Of a stretch of 10,509 nucleotides of DNA, positions 5,844 through 10,509 are shown in pieces. Each line of letters opens with the position of its first letter. Within the stretch, counting starts at the first letter, position 1. Position numbers and translations under genes: made by a program. Location of the stretch: assembly GCA_003450555.1 (NCBI GenBank), contig DMFQ01000132.1, forward strand, positions 7,960-18,468. Direction: 5' to 3'. The stretch is from Ktedonobacter sp. (GTDB lineage Bacteria > Chloroflexota > Ktedonobacteria > Ktedonobacterales > Ktedonobacteraceae). The notes under the pieces are model-generated. The model was not told where the DNA came from. It made no database searches and saw only the letters and a list, made by a program, of their open reading frames with translations.

Positions 5844-8155
5844 CTCTTCTTTGATTTTTTCTTACGAGCTGGCGGTAGATGTTTACTTATCGTGAGTACC
5901 TGCCGGTACATTCGTACTGATTCATCGAATGGATCGATTTTCTCTGCTTCACTCACCAGTTCCTCGGCTCCGCGTAAATCATTTTCTTTGATATATGTCG
6001 ACGCGAGCAGCAGGCGTAATTCTATCGTGGAGGGTATAGCCTCTATCCCTTCTTCTAAGACCTCCCGCGCCATGGATACCTGGTTCGCGTCTAGATAGAC
6101 ACTGAACAATTCAGCATACGCATCTATAGCTTGAGGATCACTCTCGATGGCCTGTTTGAGGTTGGCTATTGCCTCCTCTGTTCTTCCCAACTTGTGTTGC
6201 GTGCTGCCAAGATTGTACTTTGTATCCCCATGAGCCGGATCGAGTTCTTCGACGCGTTGATAATGGCTGAGTGCAGCTTCGTACTCTTCTCGCTCAGTCG
6301 CGACACTGCCCAGGCGGCATTCGATGATCGCCAACTCTTCATTGTCGCTAGTTAAGGTCTGTGCATGATGCAGCTCGTCTTCAGCCTCGTCAAGCTTCTC
6401 ATCGTCTCCAATATTCAGGAACAGATCGGCCAGGGCGATACGGCCCACAGTGCTATCCTCGATCGTCAATGACTCGCGCAATGTTGCCTCAGCAAGCTCC
6501 TGGAAGTGTTCTGTGCGTTCCTCTTCATCTTCTAGCTCGTCATACTTCTCGCTCAAGTCTACCTGTAGTTCGCCGATTTGTAGCAATGCCTCTCCCCGTT
6601 TTTCAGGGAATTGCCGCGCTAACTCTTCCAGGTACGCTATCCTGCGTTCCACATCTCGTAAAAGTACTGTTCGCCCAATGGCATCATAATAGGTCATGTC
6701 ATCGTGTGGATCTTGTTTAATCAGCGCATCATCATAATAGAGGGCCAGCGCTGTGTGCAAGAGAACTTTTTCAATGTATTGGAGCGCGTCGGGATCTGTT
6801 GGGTTGTGCTTCCGTGTAATCTCTTCAATCTGCTTATTTTGATTCTTGATGCGATTCCGCAGCTCAGCCACGGCAATTGTTTGCGCGTTTTTCCCCTCGT
6901 CAACCATGTCGAGTATGCGCCACCCTCCAGGTTCGTCTACAAGCTTGTAACTGGTCCAGAACCAGTGACGTCCGGTTTCTTTATAGAAGATAGTTTCCTG
7001 GGGCAGTTCGGGCAGTTGGCCCTCCTCAATAGTATCAGCTAATTCGATTGACCAGCCGGCTTCGACCTCTTTTTCGGTGTTAGTGGCACCGCGGCTGAAT
7101 GGATTGGGCAGCCAGATGCCAGATTTCTTGACTTCAAGCTCATGGATGAAAACCGGCTTCAAATCCTCGGGCTCAGCTTCATCTGCCCATTCCTCTCGCC
7201 GCTCCACCCATTCATCCTGGCTGAGTCCCTCACGTAACCTGCTGTCGCTGGCGAGATAGTTATAGGCCTTGTCATACTCTTCAGACGCCCATGCTTCAAT
7301 AAAACCGGTTACAACTGCAAACGGCGCTAGTTGCGCGCTAATCTCATCGTCGTCAATTTCCTCCTCGAACTCTTCTTCCTCTTCCTCCTCGTCGGGGATA
7401 TCGGGATTTTCCAGCACCAGTTTGTTCACTAACGAGAGCGAGAGGCGGAAATCCTTGTGGATAGGGGTGCCATATTTTTTGTTCACTGCCAGCGCTTCCT
7501 CGATTAAACGACGGCCCTTTGCAAGTGAACAGTCGACAAGGTCAGTGTTTGTACTTGTCTGTTCGACGAGCCTTTCGACACTGCGCTTGCTCTCGATTCT
7601 GGTAAAGAAATCTTTGACCCCATCGTGCCAGAATTCTAGGAGAAATCCGAGTATACGCACATCTTTATAATCTTTTCCCTGCTCCCACAACAGCATGAGC
7701 TGTACTTCGCCCACGTCACGACTATCAGTGACGTAACCCTTCCAGAAGCGAGCCGGGTAGCTTGCTTCCTCCATAATGGCCGCGCTTCGTATCTCATCGA
7801 TAGGAGATAATCGTTCAACTGACGGCTCCCACTGCGGGTAAATCCTGACTTCTTCGAGCCGGATCAGCGAGCGACGCGCTTCCTTGTGGATGCTTTTCAT
7901 TGGACTCAGCTCGTAAATTGCGTTCAAGACATCAGCCGCATCTGTGTGATGTTCTCTGGAGAGCGCCTTGAGCAGCGCCATTTGAGCTGCCTCTGTCAGG
8001 CTTGAAACAGTGGATAGCGCTGCTTTCTCCTGCTCCTGGTCTACGCTTGAACGCAGTTTCCCAGCTATCGTGTGGTATTGCTCAAGTACCGCTCGCGCCT
8101 GAGCCTCATCTTCCTGCGTAATAGTAACTTTCTGCTCTTTTTTCTTCTTAGTCAT
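5840..8155 (-). CDS. Large three-section protein: conserved N-terminal helical region, NTF2-like region, C-terminal TPRs (copy 1)
   Basis: I do not recognise a named function for this 771-residue protein. Residues 1-100 are helical and charged, resembling HEAT-type repeats. A conserved block follows (FWKGYVTDSRDVGEVQL at 137-153, WEQG, then CSLAKGRRLIEEALAVN at 209-225). A very acidic tract lies at 255-271. Residues about 277-420 look NTF2-like (helix with AWASEEYDKAYNYLASDS, later WRILDMVDEG). The C-terminal part (about 530-745) contains TPR repeats, clearest at LGSTQHKLGRTEEAIANLKQAIESDP. The end is a Lys/Arg-rich tail. No signal peptide or membrane segment is seen, so a cytosolic scaffold or interaction role is inferred. 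ATG 8155 is preferred: AGGAGG is 9 nt upstream, and the encoded MTKKK matches MTRKK of the paralogue. GTG 8161 is only 3 nt from AGGAGG. Its stop overlaps the methyltransferase start. Confidence 0.85.
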   Translation of the reverse strand: MTKKKKEQKVTITQEDEAQARAVLEQYHTIAGKLRSSVDQEQEKAALSTVSSLTEAAQMALLKALSREHHTDAADVLNAIYELSPMKSIHKEARRSLIRLEEVRIYPQWEPSVERLSPIDEIRSAAIMEEASYPARFWKGYVTDSRDVGEVQLMLLWEQGKDYKDVRILGFLLEFWHDGVKDFFTRIESKRSVERLVEQTSTNTDLVDCSLAKGRRLIEEALAVNKKYGTPIHKDFRLSLSLVNKLVLENPDIPDEEEEEEEFEEEIDDDEISAQLAPFAVVTGFIEAWASEEYDKAYNYLASDSRLREGLSQDEWVERREEWADEAEPEDLKPVFIHELEVKKSGIWLPNPFSRGATNTEKEVEAGWSIELADTIEEGQLPELPQETIFYKETGRHWFWTSYKLVDEPGGWRILDMVDEGKNAQTIAVAELRNRIKNQNKQIEEITRKHNPTDPDALQYIEKVLLHTALALYYDDALIKQDPHDDMTYYDAIGRTVLLRDVERRIAYLEELARQFPEKRGEALLQIGELQVDLSEKYDELEDEEERTEHFQELAEATLRESLTIEDSTVGRIALADLFLNIGDDEKLDEAEDELHHAQTLTSDNEELAIIECRLGSVATEREEYEAALSHYQRVEELDPAHGDTKYNLGSTQHKLGRTEEAIANLKQAIESDPQAIDAYAELFSVYLDANQVSMAREVLEEGIEAIPSTIELRLLLASTYIKENDLRGAEELVSEAEKIDPFDESVRMYRQVLTISKHLPPARKKKSKKR
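7343..7393 (-). repeat. Acidic low-complexity tract in copy-1 TPR protein
   Basis: Seventeen codons, mostly GAG/GAA/GAC/GAT, encode a run of Asp and Glu interrupted by one Phe and one Ile (DEEEEEEEFEEEIDDDE). It links the N-terminal conserved region to the NTF2-like region. The paralogue has only a mildly acidic, shorter linker at the same place (near residues 246-263), so this is a copy-specific expansion and probably a flexible linker. Confidence 0.75.
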
Positions 8156-8164
8156 ACTCACTTA

Positions 8165-8170
8165 CCTCCT
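8165..8170 (-). promoter_or_regulatory. Ribosome-binding site deciding the start of copy-1 TPR protein
   Basis: A perfect AGGAGG on the minus strand lies 9 nt before ATG 8155 but only 3 nt before GTG 8161. Normal spacing favours the ATG. The strong site lies in the 46-nt gap between the two paralogous genes and would allow efficient initiation independent of the upstream gene. Confidence 0.75.
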
Positions 8171-8201
8171 TGTCTCGTGCTGTTCGCATCTTCTCACAGT
8201 A

Positions 8202-10424
8202 TCATTTCTTCTGTCGGCGGTTCAATTCTTCGCGTATGCTCTGTACAATCTCTAGCGTTGGTTCTATCTGTTCCGCTTCTGCTAATGTCGCCTGCGCTCG
8301 ACGCAGATCGCCGCTCTCTAAATAGACCGATGAGAGTAGCGCCAGTAAATGCGCCGACCTGGGAATATTGCGCAGACCGCGCTCCACGATCTCACGAGCC
8401 TTCCCTAACTCTCGCTCATTCAAATAGATAGCACACAGTTCGGAATAAGGCGGCATCTCTTGTGGCTCTCGCTCGATGGCGTGTAAGTAGGTTGCCTTGG
8501 CCTCTTCAAAGCGCTGCAGGTTGCGCTGCATAAAGCCAATTCTGAACCAGATGCCCTCGAAATTTGGCTCGATCTCTGCCACACGCTGGTAATGTCGCAG
8601 GGCATCCTCAAGGTCCCTGCGCTCGACAGCGATATTTCCCATGTCACTCTCGATCATCGCCTCTTCTTCGCTGGTCGTCGCCAATTCCCTTGCCAGTTGT
8701 AACTCGCTCTCCGCCTCGTCGAGCTTCTCCCCATGCCTCATCAGCAACTCGGCCAGCACCGCGTGTCCCGCGACATCATTTTGCAGGGCTAGCGCTTCGC
8801 GAATGCTTGTCTCGGCAAGTGCCTCAAACTGCTCGCCTCGCGCTTCCATGCCCCGCTCGCGGTAATCCACTGCGAGCGATTGCTGCGTGATCGACAGTAG
8901 CCGGAGTAGTTCGCCCCGCTGCTCCGCGAAGTTGCGCGCCAATCGTTCCAGATAGACCTCTCCTCGCTCAATTGCACCGATTCCAATCGAGCGGTTATAA
9001 GCATCTCCAAGGAACGTTCGGTCCAGCGGGAAGTGCACTATCAGCGCGTCATCATAGTGGATGGTCTGTGTTATCCGCCAGACAAGCTCTTCGCTGAGCT
9101 GGCGCTTCTGATCATCGCCTGGATTCTGTTGCAGTATCCCATTGATGTGATCATCGTGTTCTTTGATACGCTGCTGTAATTCAGTGGCTGGTAGTCCCTG
9201 CGCCCTGGCCCCTTCATCCATCATCTGCCGAATATGCCATCTCTCCTGCTTGCGTACCAGCGTATAGCTTGTCCAGAACCAGTATCTTCCCGTTTCCTTG
9301 TTGACCACGGTGCCCATTGGCATCTCTTTTAAAGTGCCGCTCAACTGTGATTCGCTCAGTTCAAGTGACCAGCCAATTTCAACCTCTTTTAGCGAACTTC
9401 CACTTCTTCCACTCACAGATGATGGCAGCCACAGCGCCGGTTTACTGACCTCGCGATCGCGTACAAAACTGAGATCGAAGCGTGAGGGTCGCGCTTCAGT
9501 AGCCCAGTTATGATGCCGTTCAATCCATTCCTCGCGTTCAAGTCCATCGCGCAGCTGGCTGTCGCTCGCGAGCAGGTCATAGCTTAACCCAAAATCTCCC
9601 AGTGACCAGGCACTCACAAAAGTAGCTGCCACTTCATCTATCTCTAAATCGGGGTTAATGAAGCTGAGACCGCGATCTTCTCCCACCTCCTTGGCATTGG
9701 TCACCAGTTGTTTGAAGAGAGGGAGATAATGCCGGTATTCTTTATGTGGTGCCGTTCCCCGCCACGCGTTCACCGCGAGTGCCTCTTCCAGTAAACGGCG
9801 TCCCTCCGCGAGTGTACAATCCACTATCGTGATATCTTTTAACTGCGTCCTCAAATGCTGAATCTGGGTATCCACACTGCGCTTGTTGGTAGTGTCGTTA
9901 ATAAATTCTTTGAGGCCCTGCTCCCAGAAGTCGAGTATGAAAATAAACATGCGCACATCGCTGTAATCGATTCCCTGCTCCCAACATAGAATAAGTTGTA
10001 TCTCGCCTTCTTCGCGTGACTGCGTGACATAGCCTCGCCAGAAGCGCGACTGATGAGCAACAGGAAGACTGACGACCGGTGTATGCACCACTGGTGGCTT
10101 CCATTGCGGAGACACCTTTGCTTCTTCCAACCGGAACAGCGAGCGGCGGGCCTCTTTCCGCACGCTTTTGTTGGGGCTGAGTTCGTTGAGGGCGAGGGCA
10201 ATATCGGCAGCATCGCTTTCATGTTCTTTAGAGAGTGCCTTGAGCAGCGCAACCTGCGCTGCTTCCGCCAGGTTATTGATCTCACTTAAAGCGCCCTTCG
10301 CCTCTTCCTCGTTCGTACTGGCATGAAGTTTATTGGCGATCCCGTGAAGTTGCTCAAGCAAATACTGTACTTGCGCGTTCTCTTCCTGAGAAAGAGGGGA
10401 TATATCTTCTTTTTTTCGTGTCAT
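8202..10424 (-). CDS. Large three-section protein: conserved N-terminal helical region, NTF2-like region, C-terminal TPRs (copy 2)
   Basis: This 740-residue protein is a full-length paralogue of the next gene. Shared blocks include AAQVALLKALSKEH (55-68), ELSPNKSVRKEARRSL (81-96), FWRGYVTQSREEGEIQL (128-144), CTLAEGRRLLEEALAVN (203-219) and KETGRYWFWTSYTLV (376-390). The NTF2-like region spans about 263-405 (AWSLGDFGLSYDLLASDSQLRDGL; later WHIRQMMDEG). The C-terminal third (about 510-735) is TPR-rich, for example DLEDALRHYQRVAEIEP and RFEEAKATYLHAIEREP. No signal peptide or membrane helix is visible. It lacks the long acidic tract and the basic C-terminal tail of copy 1. ATG 10424 encodes MTRKK; the GAGGAAAA stretch upstream is a weak, distant ribosome-binding site. 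Function unknown; a cytosolic protein-interaction role is inferred from TPRs. It is probably the first gene of the transcript. Confidence 0.85.
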   Translation of the reverse strand: MTRKKEDISPLSQEENAQVQYLLEQLHGIANKLHASTNEEEAKGALSEINNLAEAAQVALLKALSKEHESDAADIALALNELSPNKSVRKEARRSLFRLEEAKVSPQWKPPVVHTPVVSLPVAHQSRFWRGYVTQSREEGEIQLILCWEQGIDYSDVRMFIFILDFWEQGLKEFINDTTNKRSVDTQIQHLRTQLKDITIVDCTLAEGRRLLEEALAVNAWRGTAPHKEYRHYLPLFKQLVTNAKEVGEDRGLSFINPDLEIDEVAATFVSAWSLGDFGLSYDLLASDSQLRDGLEREEWIERHHNWATEARPSRFDLSFVRDREVSKPALWLPSSVSGRSGSSLKEVEIGWSLELSESQLSGTLKEMPMGTVVNKETGRYWFWTSYTLVRKQERWHIRQMMDEGARAQGLPATELQQRIKEHDDHINGILQQNPGDDQKRQLSEELVWRITQTIHYDDALIVHFPLDRTFLGDAYNRSIGIGAIERGEVYLERLARNFAEQRGELLRLLSITQQSLAVDYRERGMEARGEQFEALAETSIREALALQNDVAGHAVLAELLMRHGEKLDEAESELQLARELATTSEEEAMIESDMGNIAVERRDLEDALRHYQRVAEIEPNFEGIWFRIGFMQRNLQRFEEAKATYLHAIEREPQEMPPYSELCAIYLNERELGKAREIVERGLRNIPRSAHLLALLSSVYLESGDLRRAQATLAEAEQIEPTLEIVQSIREELNRRQKK

Positions 10425-10471
10425 GATCTATTCTTTTCCTCGTAACAATATTTCTTGTTCTGTCGTTGTGG

Positions 10472-10500
10472 ATTGTAACACGAAGGGGAAAAAGAGTCGA
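10472..10500 (-). promoter_or_regulatory. Candidate sigma-70-type promoter upstream of the TPR genes
   Basis: On the minus strand TCGACT (10495-10500, four of six matches to TTGACA) is followed by a 17-nt spacer and TACAAT (10472-10477, five of six matches to TATAAT). This lies about 48 nt before ATG 10424 in the only longer non-coding stretch of the window, 10425-10509. It could drive the whole minus-strand gene run. Prediction by eye only; the upstream gene is not in view. Confidence 0.4.
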
Positions 10501-10509
10501 GACAGTATC

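Noticed and set aside
7269..7670. Plus-strand Ser-rich open frame
   Set aside because: The serine run is the reverse complement of the Glu codons in the acidic tract of the real gene.
8156..8161. GTG 8161 as the start of the copy-1 TPR protein
   Set aside because: It lies only 3 nt from AGGAGG, whereas ATG 8155 has 9-nt spacing and yields MTKKK, matching the paralogue's MTRKK.
8156..8201. Possible terminator or separate promoter between the two TPR genes
   Set aside because: The 46-nt gap shows no GC-rich hairpin with a T-run and no convincing -35/-10 pair; it mainly holds the ribosome-binding site.
1..10509. CRISPR array, tRNA/rRNA genes, insertion sequences
   Set aside because: No regularly spaced direct repeats, no tRNA-like cloverleaf segments, no transposase motifs and no terminal inverted repeats were seen.

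Overview
All recognisable genes lie on the minus strand and read from right to left, packed with almost no spacing. Nothing on the plus strand looks like a real gene. The GC content is moderate. The mix is NadD, a DUF951 protein, Maf, an RlmD-type methyltransferase, an MscS-type channel and two large TPR proteins with an unfamiliar N-terminus. This suggests a chromosomal segment of a Chloroflexota bacterium, perhaps a Ktedonobacteria-like lineage. That placement is an impression from protein style and is not proven by any marker in the window.

Right part (about 5840-10509). A short upstream region with a plausible sigma-70-type promoter precedes two large paralogous genes. Each protein has three sections: an N-terminal helical section with strongly conserved Trp/Gly blocks, a central NTF2-like section, and a C-terminal run of TPR repeats. 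The two genes are 46 nt apart, and the second overlaps the next gene by 4 nt.

Middle part (about 2145-5843). This is a tightly coupled run of an rRNA/tRNA uracil-C5 methyltransferase (Fe-S type), a Maf nucleotide pyrophosphatase, an MscS-family channel and NadD. Gene joints are ATGA (TPR/methyltransferase), TAA-CGT-ATG (methyltransferase/maf), TAA-CGTT-ATG (maf/mscS), a 41-nt gap (mscS/nadD) and ATGA (nadD/DUF951). This is the signature of one operon with translational coupling.

Left part (1-2148). A small DUF951 protein coupled to nadD is followed by an MFS exporter-like transporter. After a 29-nt gap comes the start of a membrane protein with an HExxH zinc-protease motif, cut by the window edge.

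No stretch longer than 300 bases lacks a gene; the largest gap is the 85-nt leader at the right end. I see no RNA genes, insertion sequences, CRISPR arrays, attachment sites or convincing terminators. Most of the window is ordinary housekeeping. The part most likely to be undescribed is the tandem pair of three-section TPR proteins and their translational linkage to a housekeeping operon.
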